In this document: one piece after another, positions 8,205-16,627 of the stretch
Position numbering within the stretch: position 1 is the stretch's first letter
How the letters are laid out: every line of letters starts with the position of its first letter
Origin: Flavobacteriales bacterium
GTDB taxonomy: Bacteria; Bacteroidota; Bacteroidia; Flavobacteriales; UA16
Length of the DNA stretch: 50,056 nucleotides
Assembly (NCBI GenBank): GCA_028141885.1
Contig: JAOIQU010000008.1
Coordinates: forward strand, 1 to 50,056
Direction: 5' to 3'
Notes under the pieces: model-generated
What the model saw: the letters and a program-made list of their open reading frames with translations, nothing else
What the model was told of the DNA's origin: nothing
Database searches by the model: none
Made by a program: the position numbers and the translations under genes

Positions 8205-8682
8205 GCGTCGCAGAGGTTGGTTCAGGCGCAGGGGCCTGAGCAGGTTGGACCCGTTTCCGGGCGTAGATGTTCAAACTGTGGTGAAGCACCTCGATGTCAA
8301 ACAACTCTTCGAGGGTGGCTTTGATTTGCTGGATGCGTGGATCGCAGAACTCGAGCACTTCTCCCGAGTCGGCCAAAATCACATGGTCGTGCTGCTTGAC
8401 GCGGTGGCTTTTCTCGTACTGTGCGCTTTGGTCCCCAAACTGATGACGACGCACCAAGTTGCAGTCAAGCAACAAATCCAGCGTGTTGTACAAGGTGGCG
8501 CGCGAGACGCGGTACTTGCCTTGGGACATCACCTCGTAGAGGGTGTCCACGTCGAAGTGTCCTTCGTAGCTGTAAATCTGGTGTAGGATGGCGAAGCGCT
8601 CCGGGGTCTTCCGGTGCCCATTTTGCTCGAGGTAGGCTTCGAAAAGCCCTTCCACTTGCTCGCTGATGGGGTCCTTCGCCAT
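8194..8682 (-). CDS. fur: Fur-family transcriptional regulator
   Basis: A 162-aa winged-helix metalloregulator. The DNA-binding half holds RKTPERFAILHQIY and YRVSRATLYNTLDLL; the metal-sensing half holds QHDHVILADSGEVLEF (residues 97-112) and HHSLNIYA. The His residues of the regulatory site are kept, but the CxxC of the classical structural zinc site is replaced by residues of ILADSG. The C-terminus is a Pro/Ala-rich tail. The ATG at 8682 is chosen; an in-frame ATG at 8703 would add seven residues. A TATCTTCG box lies 7 nt upstream. It may sense iron, zinc, manganese or peroxide; the sequence does not decide. Confidence 0.85.
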   Translation of the reverse strand: MAKDPISEQVEGLFEAYLEQNGHRKTPERFAILHQIYSYEGHFDVDTLYEVMSQGKYRVSRATLYNTLDLLLDCNLVRRHQFGDQSAQYEKSHRVKQHDHVILADSGEVLEFCDPRIQQIKATLEELFDIEVLHHSLNIYARKRVQPAQAPAPEPTSATHES

Positions 8683-8689
8683 GCAGCGG

Positions 8690-8697
8690 CGAAGATA
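8690..8697 (-). promoter_or_regulatory. Possible -7 box for fur
   Basis: The minus strand reads TATCTTCG, one base from TAnnTTTG, 7 nt before the fur ATG at 8682. The same TTCG variant recurs before fahA, surA and moxR. No good -33 element is visible. Confidence 0.35.
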
Positions 8698-8704
8698 GGG
8701 CATG

Positions 8705-10189
8705 TCATTCAGGCAGAGGTCCTTGTTTGGAAGTTTCCCAAGGCCCAAACCGCGGGGCCTCCCCAACCCGAAACGCCTCCAGATCCATTCCCTTTTTCAC
8801 GGGCGAAATCGTGCCGTTGGGTTGCTGTTGCAGCGCGATGCCTTGAAGTTTGCGGTCGACGACACTCAAGGTGACTTGGGCACATTTGGCCGCGTTCAGG
8901 CGAATCGTCGTCTGGGCATCACCCTCAGGCACCTCGAAGTAGTTGACTTCTCCGTTGCCAATGACGTCGACGGTTTTGAGCTCGCCCGCCTCGAAATGGG
9001 CGTCCAAATCGCGTCCCTGGATACGGTGCGCCAAAGTGTCGTTGGCCGGCGACAGCACGGACGCATGACCGCGCATCTCCAGTTTGTCCGGCTGCTGATC
9101 GCTCAGCCACAACGTGAGCGAATCCCCCGCGAGCTGATCTTGGTTGGACCACAATTCAGGCAGCCCCCAAACCCGAATCGTCCCCTCTGCATCGTCCCAA
9201 ACCAACGAGTCGCCCACCCCCGTCAGCTCGGCCTGCACGAGCGTGACGCGCCGGGTCGCGGTCAGCGTTTCGCCTCGGCGCGACAGGGTCTCTCCGGCAA
9301 GGTGCAGGGTGTCGGCGTCTTCGATTTGACGAATCCACGCCCGTCGCAACGTGTCGCCCACAATGACTTCAGTGCTGTCCCGCGAGTTGCGTTGGGCGTG
9401 GCTTCCGTGCGCTTCCGACAGGCCATTGCTGCTGACCAGGGTCACCGCACCCCAAACCTCACTGGCAACCTCACCCAGTTGCAAGCTGTCTCCGGCGATG
9501 GTGCCTTCTTCATCTCGAACGTACACGTCTCCGGCCAGCCAGCCTTCGGTGAGTTCCTCCTCCATCGTCAGGTCGCCACGCAGGCAGGTGAACGCAATGT
9601 CGACGCCTGACCATTCCGTAGCGCCGTGGAAGAGGTACCTCTGCTCCGCACGCATCCAATGCACCGAGTCGCTTCGAAGGGTGTCCCGTTCGTGCATCGC
9701 CACGACGTCTCCGCCGAGCTGCAGCAATTGCTCTTCGGCGAGGTACGAACCAGTCTGGCTGGTGACGTCCCAGCCATCCTCCTGAATGACGGCCCCGGCG
9801 CTGTAGCGTGCCTGTCGACTGGCCAGTTGGTAGGCAAGGGCAGGGGCTTCGAGCGAAGCCTCTTCGTGCTGCAGTTGAACCTGGCCGCTGGCTGAAGCCC
9901 ATTCGCTCTCGGGGTCCAGTTGCAAAAAATCGGCGGTCAACACGGTGCTTGGCGGTTGGTTCAGTCGAATGTTGCTGAAGACATCCACTTGGCCGTTGTC
10001 GTAGCGCCAGGCCGAATCGCAATGCAACACGCCGTCCTCATGCCCCAGCACCACATTCCCGATCAAGCGCTGCGCTTCGGTGATGGCCGGATCGCGAAGG
10101 ATTTGGTCTGCCGCAAGGATCTCAACGGTTTGGGCGCGTGAGGCGGTCATCCCCAATGCAACGCACAAAAACCAAATCACTTTCCGCAT
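8705..10189 (-). CDS. OstA/LptA-like periplasmic protein
   Basis: The 494-aa product starts with a signal peptide (MRKVIWFLCVALGMTASRAQ) and then shows LptA/OstA-type beta-strand repeats, with phrases such as LIGNVVLGHEDGVLHCDSAW near residues 43-62 and recurring GDSL turns. This fits the OstA-like N-terminal domain family, related to the LPS-transport bridge LptA and the periplasmic part of LptD. The likely role is in lipopolysaccharide transport, but no LptD-type barrel follows. The ATG at 10189 overlaps the relA stop by one base (TGATG); a GTG just before it is less likely. Confidence 0.75.
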   Translation of the reverse strand: MRKVIWFLCVALGMTASRAQTVEILAADQILRDPAITEAQRLIGNVVLGHEDGVLHCDSAWRYDNGQVDVFSNIRLNQPPSTVLTADFLQLDPESEWASASGQVQLQHEEASLEAPALAYQLASRQARYSAGAVIQEDGWDVTSQTGSYLAEEQLLQLGGDVVAMHERDTLRSDSVHWMRAEQRYLFHGATEWSGVDIAFTCLRGDLTMEEELTEGWLAGDVYVRDEEGTIAGDSLQLGEVASEVWGAVTLVSSNGLSEAHGSHAQRNSRDSTEVIVGDTLRRAWIRQIEDADTLHLAGETLSRRGETLTATRRVTLVQAELTGVGDSLVWDDAEGTIRVWGLPELWSNQDQLAGDSLTLWLSDQQPDKLEMRGHASVLSPANDTLAHRIQGRDLDAHFEAGELKTVDVIGNGEVNYFEVPEGDAQTTIRLNAAKCAQVTLSVVDRKLQGIALQQQPNGTISPVKKGMDLEAFRVGEAPRFGPWETSKQGPLPE

Positions 10190-12477
10190 CACCCCTCCTC
10201 CTGCAATCGCTCCACGGTGTAGACGCCTGGCACGGCGGAGAGCTTGGTGATCAATTCGGAGAGGTGCTCGGTGTCGGAAACCACGACACGCGCTTTGCCC
10301 TCAAAAACGCCGTCGCTGGATTCGAAGCTGATGGCCCGCATGTCTACGCGCATGTCCGCGGAGATGACGCCGGTGACGGCATTCACAAGCCCCACGTCGT
10401 CGATGCCGCTGAACCCGATGCCGACTTCGAATTGGGCGGCCGCCTTGCTCGCCCAGTCGGCCTTCATCACCCGGTAGGCGTAGCGCGAAAGCAAGTTGGT
10501 GGCGTTGGGGCAATTCCGACGGTGGATTTTGATGCCCCCGCTGACCGTGATGAAGCCGAAGACGTCGTCGCCCGGAATGGGGTTGCAGCAAGCGGCGAGG
10601 CCGTAATCGAGCTTTTGTTTGGCGTCGCCAATCAGCAACACGTCGCCGGCTTCTTTTTTGAGGTCCTTGATGCTCGCGGCTTCCGCGTCTGAGGTGGCCC
10701 GGGCGCGCTTCGACGGCAACGGTTCGGGACCCCGGTCCCATTCCAGTTTGCCCGATTTCAGGGTGTAGCCACCAAGGCGATCTAAGTCGATGCGTCCCGT
10801 CGCAATGCGGAAGTGAAGTTCGTGCGGCGAGTCCACCTTGAACTTGCGAAGCATGCCCTGCACGTTGTCAGCATGGTTGTCCGCGCCGATGCGTCGCAGC
10901 CACTTCCGCAGCTTGTCCTTGCCTTCGAGGGCTTGGGTGCGTTCTTCTTCTTTGAGGGCGTGGCGGATTTTGGAGCGCGCACTCGCCGTGACGACGTATT
11001 GCAGCCAGTCCTCTTTGGGCGATTGTTTCCGAGAGGTGATGATTTCAACTTGGTCGCCACTGGCCAAAGGCTCGCTGAGGGGCACCAACTTGTGGTTGAC
11101 CTTGGCACCGATGCATTGCGACCCGACTTTGGTGTGGATTCGGAAGGCAAAATCCAAAGGCGTCGCCCCCGAGGGCAAGGTGATCAGTTCCCCGTTGGGG
11201 GTGAAGACGTACACCTCTTCTGAAAACAGGTTGAGCTTGAACTCGTCGATGAAGCTCAACGCGTCGGCTTCGCCGCCTTCTAAGATTTCCCGAATCTGGC
11301 CCAGCCACGAATCGATGTTGTCGCCACCCTTGGCCGCCAGGGCTGCGGCGCGTTGGGAGGGACTGGCCGATGGGTCGCTTTCGAGCGAGCCTCCATCGGC
11401 CTTGTAGCGCCAGTGGGCGGCCAGGCCTTTTTCCGCCATGTCGTCCATGCGGCGGCTGCGGATTTGGACTTCCACCCACTTGCCCGTCGGAGACATCACG
11501 GTGGTGTGCAAAGACTCGTAGCCATTGGCCTTGGGCAGGCTGATCCAATCGCGCAGACGGTCCGGGTTCGGCTGGTAGAAATCCGTGACCATGCTGTACG
11601 TCCGCCAGATGTCTGCCTTCTCGTTCGCCTCGTCGGTGTCCAAGATGATTCGAATCGCGAACACATCATAGACCTCCTCGAAGCTGACCTTCTTGGTCTG
11701 CATCTTGTTCCAAATGCTGAACACGCTCTTGGGGCGACCCATGATTTCGTAGTTCAGCCCCGCCTCATCCAAGCTTTGCCGAATCGGCACCGTGAACGTG
11801 TTGATGAAGCGCGTCCGGACGGCTTTGGTCTTGCGCAGCCGCGTGCTGATTTCGCCGTAATCCTCGGGCTCCTTGTATTTGAGGCTCAAGTCTTCGAGCT
11901 CCGTTTTGATGTTGTAAAAGCCCAACCGATGGGCCAACGGCGCGTACATGAACAGCGTCTCCGAGGCAATTTTCTGCTGCTTGTCTGGACGCATGTGCTC
12001 GAGCGTGCGCATGTTGTCCAAGCGGTCTGCAAGCTTGATCAAAATCACCCTCACGTCGTCGCTCAGCGTCAACAGCATCTTGCGGAAGTTCTCGGCTTGG
12101 GCACTCGTCCCCGGCTCAAACACCCCGCTCATCTTGGTCAGTCCGTCCACAATCGCCCGCTCCTTCCTGCCAAACAGGCGCTCGACGTCGTCCAACGTCA
12201 TGTACGTGTCCTCCACGGTGTCGTGCAGCAAAGCGCACACAATGCTCGTCGTCCCCAACCCCATTTCCTCGGCCACCACGCGCGCCACGGCGATGGGGTG
12301 ATAGATGTAGGGTTCTCCGCTCTTGCGACGGATGTCTTTGTGCGCGTCAAGCGCCACGTCAAAGGCCTTGCGAATGGCTTTGCGCTCCGATCGCTTCTTC
12401 GAATTCTTAGCCGCACGCAACAGCCCCCGGTACCTCCGGAGGATCTCCTGCTTTTCCGCTTCCAAATCGAATTCCAT
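10189..12477 (-). CDS. RelA/SpoT-type (p)ppGpp synthetase/hydrolase
   Basis: A 762-aa bifunctional stringent-response enzyme. The hydrolase HD domain retains HD at 85-86 and ED at 89-90 (LLHDTVEDT) and the preceding YHPIAVA. The synthetase domain has GRPKSVFSIWNKM, DVFAIRII and LPKANGYESLH. The TGS domain (VYVFTPNGELITLPSG) follows, and the C-terminus is an ACT domain after a zinc-finger-like CCNPIPGD. Both activities should therefore be intact. The ATG at 12477 is chosen; a GTG 17 codons upstream extends into the divergent promoter region. It heads a dense run of genes toward cysN. Confidence 0.95.
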   Translation of the reverse strand: MEFDLEAEKQEILRRYRGLLRAAKNSKKRSERKAIRKAFDVALDAHKDIRRKSGEPYIYHPIAVARVVAEEMGLGTTSIVCALLHDTVEDTYMTLDDVERLFGRKERAIVDGLTKMSGVFEPGTSAQAENFRKMLLTLSDDVRVILIKLADRLDNMRTLEHMRPDKQQKIASETLFMYAPLAHRLGFYNIKTELEDLSLKYKEPEDYGEISTRLRKTKAVRTRFINTFTVPIRQSLDEAGLNYEIMGRPKSVFSIWNKMQTKKVSFEEVYDVFAIRIILDTDEANEKADIWRTYSMVTDFYQPNPDRLRDWISLPKANGYESLHTTVMSPTGKWVEVQIRSRRMDDMAEKGLAAHWRYKADGGSLESDPSASPSQRAAALAAKGGDNIDSWLGQIREILEGGEADALSFIDEFKLNLFSEEVYVFTPNGELITLPSGATPLDFAFRIHTKVGSQCIGAKVNHKLVPLSEPLASGDQVEIITSRKQSPKEDWLQYVVTASARSKIRHALKEEERTQALEGKDKLRKWLRRIGADNHADNVQGMLRKFKVDSPHELHFRIATGRIDLDRLGGYTLKSGKLEWDRGPEPLPSKRARATSDAEAASIKDLKKEAGDVLLIGDAKQKLDYGLAACCNPIPGDDVFGFITVSGGIKIHRRNCPNATNLLSRYAYRVMKADWASKAAAQFEVGIGFSGIDDVGLVNAVTGVISADMRVDMRAISFESSDGVFEGKARVVVSDTEHLSELITKLSAVPGVYTVERLQEEG

Positions 12478-12551
12478 CACCACGCAAGTTCGGCATTCTC
12501 GGCTCAAAACGGACCGGCCGCTCGTCACCTCATGAACCCTCCTGCGTGCAC

Positions 12552-12559
12552 TACTTTCG
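12552..12559 (+). promoter_or_regulatory. Possible -7 box for fahA
   Basis: TACTTTCG lies 4 nt before the ATG of fumarylacetoacetase at 12564, in the 86-bp region divergent from relA/spoT. It differs from TAnnTTTG at one base. No convincing -33 motif was found. Confidence 0.35.
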
Positions 12560-12563
12560 TGCC

Positions 12564-13802
12564 ATGACTGACGCGAACCAGACCTCTTGGATTGACGTGC
12601 CTGCAGGGCACGATTTCCCGCTCGCCAATTTGCCGTTTGGCATTTTCTCGACGGCCGACCGCGATGCCCGGCCCGGGATGCGGTTGGGCGACCACGTCAT
12701 CGACCTCAGCGCCCTCCACGCCGCAGGGTTGCTGAATGGACTCGGACTCTCCCCGGAGGTGCTGGGAGCGTCCGTTTTGAACCCTTTGATGAAACTCGGC
12801 AAGCCGACCACGGTCGCCCTGCGCGAGCGCGTCCAATCCTTGTTCGCTTCCGACACCGCCGAGCTCCGGGACCGCCCTGACCTTCACACGTCTTGCTTGG
12901 TTTCCGCCTCGTCTGTCACCATGCACATGCCGGTGGAAGTGGGCGACTACACAGATTTTTATTCCAGCGAGGACCACGCCCGAAACGTCGGCAAGATGTT
13001 CCGCGACCCGGAAAACGCTCTGCTCCCCAACTGGAAGCACATGCCGGTGGGGTACCACGGCCGAGCCTCCAGCATCGTCGTCAGCGGCACGCCCGTGCGT
13101 CGCCCCATGGGCCAAACCCGTCCCGATCCCGAAGCCCCACCCGTCTTTGGTCCCTCCCGTCTCCTCGACTTCGAACTCGAAATGGCCTTCGTCACCTTTG
13201 ACGGCAAACCGCTCGGCGAGCGCATCACGACGGCTGAGGCGGAGGACTACATCTTTGGCCTGGTTCTCTTCAACGATTGGTCCGCTCGCGACATCCAAAA
13301 GTGGGAATACGTCCCCCTCGGCCCCTTCCTCGGCAAGAACTTCGGCTCTTCTATCTCCCCATGGATCGTCACCCTCGAAGCGCTCGATCACCTTCGCGTC
13401 GCTGGATCTCAGCAAGACCCCGAGGTTCTGGATTACCTCAAGTACGAGGGGGACAGCCACTACGACGTGCCGCTTGAAGTCGAAATCATCCCGGAAGGCG
13501 CTGCTTCAGGCCAAATCGTCTGCCGCTCCAACTTTCGCCACATGTATTGGAACATGCGTCAGCAATTGGCCCACCACACGGTCAACGGATGCAACCTTCG
13601 CGCCGGCGACATGATGGCCAGTGGCACCATAAGCGGTCCTGAGAAGGGCTCCTTCGGTTCCATGCTTGAAATTTCGTGGCGAGGCACCCAACCTGTCACC
13701 TTGCCTGATGGTACTGAGAGAAAGTTCATTCAGGATTGTGACACCGTTGTGATGCGCGCTCCATATTTCGGAGAAGTCAGCGGAGCAATTTTGCCTGCCT
13801 AG
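12564..13802 (+). CDS. fahA: Fumarylacetoacetase
   Basis: The enzyme cleaves fumarylacetoacetate to fumarate and acetoacetate, the last step of tyrosine breakdown. The 412-aa protein has the N-terminal SH3-like domain and the C-terminal FAH fold, with YTDFYSSEDHARNVG (metal and catalytic His region), PVGYHGRASS, DFELEMAFV, NDWSARDIQKWEY and KGSFGSMLEISW. The ATG at 12564 is chosen over a GTG six codons upstream. It is the only plus-strand gene between 3,948 and 28,245 and stands alone; other tyrosine-degradation genes are not in the window. Confidence 0.97.
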   Translation: MTDANQTSWIDVPAGHDFPLANLPFGIFSTADRDARPGMRLGDHVIDLSALHAAGLLNGLGLSPEVLGASVLNPLMKLGKPTTVALRERVQSLFASDTAELRDRPDLHTSCLVSASSVTMHMPVEVGDYTDFYSSEDHARNVGKMFRDPENALLPNWKHMPVGYHGRASSIVVSGTPVRRPMGQTRPDPEAPPVFGPSRLLDFELEMAFVTFDGKPLGERITTAEAEDYIFGLVLFNDWSARDIQKWEYVPLGPFLGKNFGSSISPWIVTLEALDHLRVAGSQQDPEVLDYLKYEGDSHYDVPLEVEIIPEGAASGQIVCRSNFRHMYWNMRQQLAHHTVNGCNLRAGDMMASGTISGPEKGSFGSMLEISWRGTQPVTLPDGTERKFIQDCDTVVMRAPYFGEVSGAILPA

Positions 13803-13809
13803 GGCTGAT

Positions 13810-15546
13810 TCAACGTCTCTGAATGATAACGTTCCCAAGCACCAACATGTCCATGCTCGTGCGCAGGTAGCATTCGAGAGCGTGGACAGGGGCGTTGACG
13901 ATGGGCTCGTTTTCGTTGAAGCTCGTGTTGAGCAGGATTGGGACACCTGTTTTCTCGTGAAAGCGGCTGATGAGTCCGTGGTAGCGCGGGGCGACAGACT
14001 TCATCACCGATTGCAAACGACCGCTCCCGTCCACGTGGGTGACCGCAGGGATTTCCGCATGCCTGGACTCAAGGATGGGGAAGACCTTTTCCATGAAGGG
14101 CACGGGCTCATCAAGTTCAAACCAATCGGCGACGTGCTCTTCAAGAATGGAAGGCGCGAAGGGTCGGAAGCTCTCGCGGCGTTTGATTTTGGCGTTGAGA
14201 AGGTCCTTGGCGTCGGCGCGACGCGGATCCACCAAGATGCTTCTGGCGCCCAAGGCACGTGGTCCAAACTCCGCGCGTCCATTGAACCAGCCCACGACAG
14301 CCCCGTCGATCAAGGCGTCTGACACCCGGTCGTAGAGTTCGCTGTCGGAGTCAATGCGCTCGTAGGCCACATCTCTAGACCTCAAGTACATCTCGGTGTC
14401 GTCGTCTGAAAACTGGCTTCCCGTGTAGGCGCTGTAGATGGGGGCTGTGCGAGGACGACCCAGATTTTGGTGAATGTGATACTGCGCTGATCCCATGGAG
14501 ATGCCGGCATCGTGACCGGCAGAGGGGATGTACACCTCTTCGAAGGGAGTGTTGCGCGTGATTTTGCCGTTGGCGACGCTGTTTTGGGCAACCCCACCCG
14601 CAATGCAGACACGCGTGAGACCTGTCAATTCGTGCAGGCGACGCAGCACATGAAAGATGACCTCTTCGGTATGACGCTGCACAGAAGCCGCAAGATCCAT
14701 GTGGTATTGGGTGAGCTCGTCTCCCTTTTTCCTGGCAGGCCCGAACAATTCTTCGAATTTGTCTCCAAATAAAGACGCCACGGTCGGCAGATTATCCGGG
14801 TAGGAAACAACACCGTTGGAGAAATTGAAAAACGCCGATTTCCAGTGGTAGAGCCCGCCTTCTTTCAACGGAATCACTTGCGCAACTTTGTCCACGTATT
14901 GCGGATTGCCATACGACGCAAGGCCCATCACCTTGTACTCGTCGCCGTAATGCGGAAAGCCCAAAAATTGAGTGAACGCCGTGTAGAACAACCCCACAGA
15001 AGCTGGGAAGTCGACCGACTCAAGAACTTCGATGTTGGTGCCCTCGCCTCGTCCGAGCATGGTGGTGGTGAAATCACCCGATCCGTCGATGCTCAAGATG
15101 GCGGCCTCTTCAAATGGCGAGGGGTAGAACGCACTTGCGAGGTGGCTTCGGTGGTGCTCGATGAACTGAATCTTGGCCTTGACCATCTCGACATCCACAT
15201 TTGGCTCGACTTCACGGAAGCGTTCGTGAAGCAGGACGATATCGTCTTTGTTGGCAGAACGTTGGCTCCACAATGCTGAGGCAACGCGCGGATGTTTCAC
15301 CACAAATGCAGCCTTGTTGAGTTTCTTCGCTTGAGGGTCGCGTCCCAAGGTGATGGCGTCGACCTCCGACAGCGTGCAGCCGGCTTCGTTTAGACAAAAC
15401 TTGATGGCCTCACTGGGGAAGCCTGCCCAATGCTTGGTGCGTCGAAACCTTTCTTCCTCGGTGGCGGCAAGCAACACACCATCGACAAAAATGGCCGCAG
15501 AAGAATCCGCGTGGTAGGCATTCAGTCCAAGGACAATATCTGGCAT
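13810..15546 (-). CDS. NodU/CmcH-family carbamoyltransferase
   Basis: The 578-aa protein transfers a carbamoyl group, through carbamoyl-adenylate, to a hydroxyl on a sugar or small molecule. The N-terminal Kae1-like domain has the metal motif EHHRSHLASA (His131, His132, His135) and the phosphate loop SIDGSGDFT; AGGVAQNSVANG and FNGRAEFGPRALGARS mark the end of this domain and the start of the C-terminal YrdC-like domain. Antibiotic and Nod-factor decorating enzymes belong here, but so do many surface-glycan enzymes. The ATG at 15546 is preferred over an upstream start. It lies 46 bp after moxR and no acceptor-pathway genes are adjacent, so the substrate is open. Confidence 0.9.
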   Translation of the reverse strand: MPDIVLGLNAYHADSSAAIFVDGVLLAATEEERFRRTKHWAGFPSEAIKFCLNEAGCTLSEVDAITLGRDPQAKKLNKAAFVVKHPRVASALWSQRSANKDDIVLLHERFREVEPNVDVEMVKAKIQFIEHHRSHLASAFYPSPFEEAAILSIDGSGDFTTTMLGRGEGTNIEVLESVDFPASVGLFYTAFTQFLGFPHYGDEYKVMGLASYGNPQYVDKVAQVIPLKEGGLYHWKSAFFNFSNGVVSYPDNLPTVASLFGDKFEELFGPARKKGDELTQYHMDLAASVQRHTEEVIFHVLRRLHELTGLTRVCIAGGVAQNSVANGKITRNTPFEEVYIPSAGHDAGISMGSAQYHIHQNLGRPRTAPIYSAYTGSQFSDDDTEMYLRSRDVAYERIDSDSELYDRVSDALIDGAVVGWFNGRAEFGPRALGARSILVDPRRADAKDLLNAKIKRRESFRPFAPSILEEHVADWFELDEPVPFMEKVFPILESRHAEIPAVTHVDGSGRLQSVMKSVAPRYHGLISRFHEKTGVPILLNTSFNENEPIVNAPVHALECYLRTSMDMLVLGNVIIQRR

Positions 15547-15567
15547 GAATTGTTGGTTGGGTGAAAT

Positions 15568-15581
15568 GCTCTTCAAAGAGC
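15568..15581 (-). terminator. Short hairpin between moxR and the carbamoyltransferase gene
   Basis: GCTCTT and AAGAGC form an inverted repeat separated by two bases just after the moxR stop on the minus strand. The stem is short and there is no strong U-tract, so it is at most a weak or partial terminator. Confidence 0.2.
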
Positions 15582-15592
15582 CCGAGGCCAAA

Positions 15593-16558
15593 TTACTTCA
15601 AACGGTCGATGAGCGACTCCACCGTCACGCCATCGGCCTCGGCCTTATAGTTGCGGACGATGCGGTGGCGCAGGATGGGGGTGGACACGGCCTGAACGTC
15701 TTCAATGTCCGGGCTGTACTTGCCGTTGAGGGCGGCGTTGACTTTTGCAGCGACGATGAGGTACTGCGAAGCACGCGGTCCGGCGCCCCAGCTGAGGTAT
15801 TGGTTGACTTCCGCCGTCGCGCGGTCACGGCCGGGACGGGTGGACGCAGCAAGGTTGACGGCGTAGTCGACCACGTTGTCGGCCACAGGCATCCGGCGGA
15901 TGACTTGTTGGTAGGCGAGGATTTCGTCGCCGCTGATGACCGCGCTGACATTCGAGGCCGCATCGGAAGTCGTTTGCTTCACGACGTTGACCTCCTCGTC
16001 GAAGGACGGATAATCGACCCAAGTGTTGAACATGAAGCGGTCGAGTTGCGCTTCAGGAAGAGGGTAGGTGCCTTCCTGTTCGATGGGGTTCTGCGTGGCG
16101 AGCACGAAGAAGGGGGCGGGCAGGGGGTAGCGCTGTCCCGCGGCTGTCACGGCGCGTTCCTGCATGGCCTCAAGGAGTGCTGCTTGCGTCTTGGGTGGCG
16201 TCCGGTTGATCTCGTCGGCGAGGACGATGTTCGAGAACAAGGGGCCCTTCACAAACTTGAATTGGCGAGACTCATCGAGGATTTCGGAGCCGACGATGTC
16301 GCTGGGCATCAAATCGGGGGTGAACTGGATGCGGTTGAAGCTGAGGCCAAGGGCCTGGGCGACGGTGTTGACCAGGAGCGTTTTGGCCAAGCCAGGAACG
16401 CCCACAAGCAGAATGTGCCCGCCTGCAAAAATGGCGGTGGTGACCTCGCGGATCACCTGATCTTGGCCCACGATGACCTTGCCGACTTCGGCGAGCAGGG
16501 CTTCGTGCTGGGAGCGGAGTGCGTCGAGCGCAGATTTGTCGTCGGAGAAGTTCGCCAC
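15593..16558 (-). CDS. MoxR-family AAA+ ATPase
   Basis: A 321-aa MoxR-type ATPase, a group that acts as chaperones assembling or activating protein complexes, often with von Willebrand factor A proteins. Walker A is GVPGLAKT (residues 53-60), Walker B LADEINRT (Asp115, Glu116), with sensor-1 ATQNP. The C-terminal lid contains STRPGRDRA and PILRHRI. No DUF58 or VWA partner follows in this window; a carbamoyltransferase does. The only usable start is a GTG at 16558. A TATCTTCG box lies about 40 nt upstream. Confidence 0.95.
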   Translation of the reverse strand: MANFSDDKSALDALRSQHEALLAEVGKVIVGQDQVIREVTTAIFAGGHILLVGVPGLAKTLLVNTVAQALGLSFNRIQFTPDLMPSDIVGSEILDESRQFKFVKGPLFSNIVLADEINRTPPKTQAALLEAMQERAVTAAGQRYPLPAPFFVLATQNPIEQEGTYPLPEAQLDRFMFNTWVDYPSFDEEVNVVKQTTSDAASNVSAVISGDEILAYQQVIRRMPVADNVVDYAVNLAASTRPGRDRATAEVNQYLSWGAGPRASQYLIVAAKVNAALNGKYSPDIEDVQAVSTPILRHRIVRNYKAEADGVTVESLIDRLK

Positions 16559-16598
16559 GGTCAGGATACTTGAATCAAGTTGCAGAAAGGATGAACGC

Positions 16599-16606
16599 CG
16601 AAGATA
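16599..16606 (-). promoter_or_regulatory. Possible -7 box for moxR
   Basis: The minus strand reads TATCTTCG in the 69-bp gap between the glycosyltransferase stop and the moxR GTG, about 40 nt before the start. Confidence 0.3.
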
Positions 16607-16627
16607 GCGCGAGCCGCCCGGACCGCC

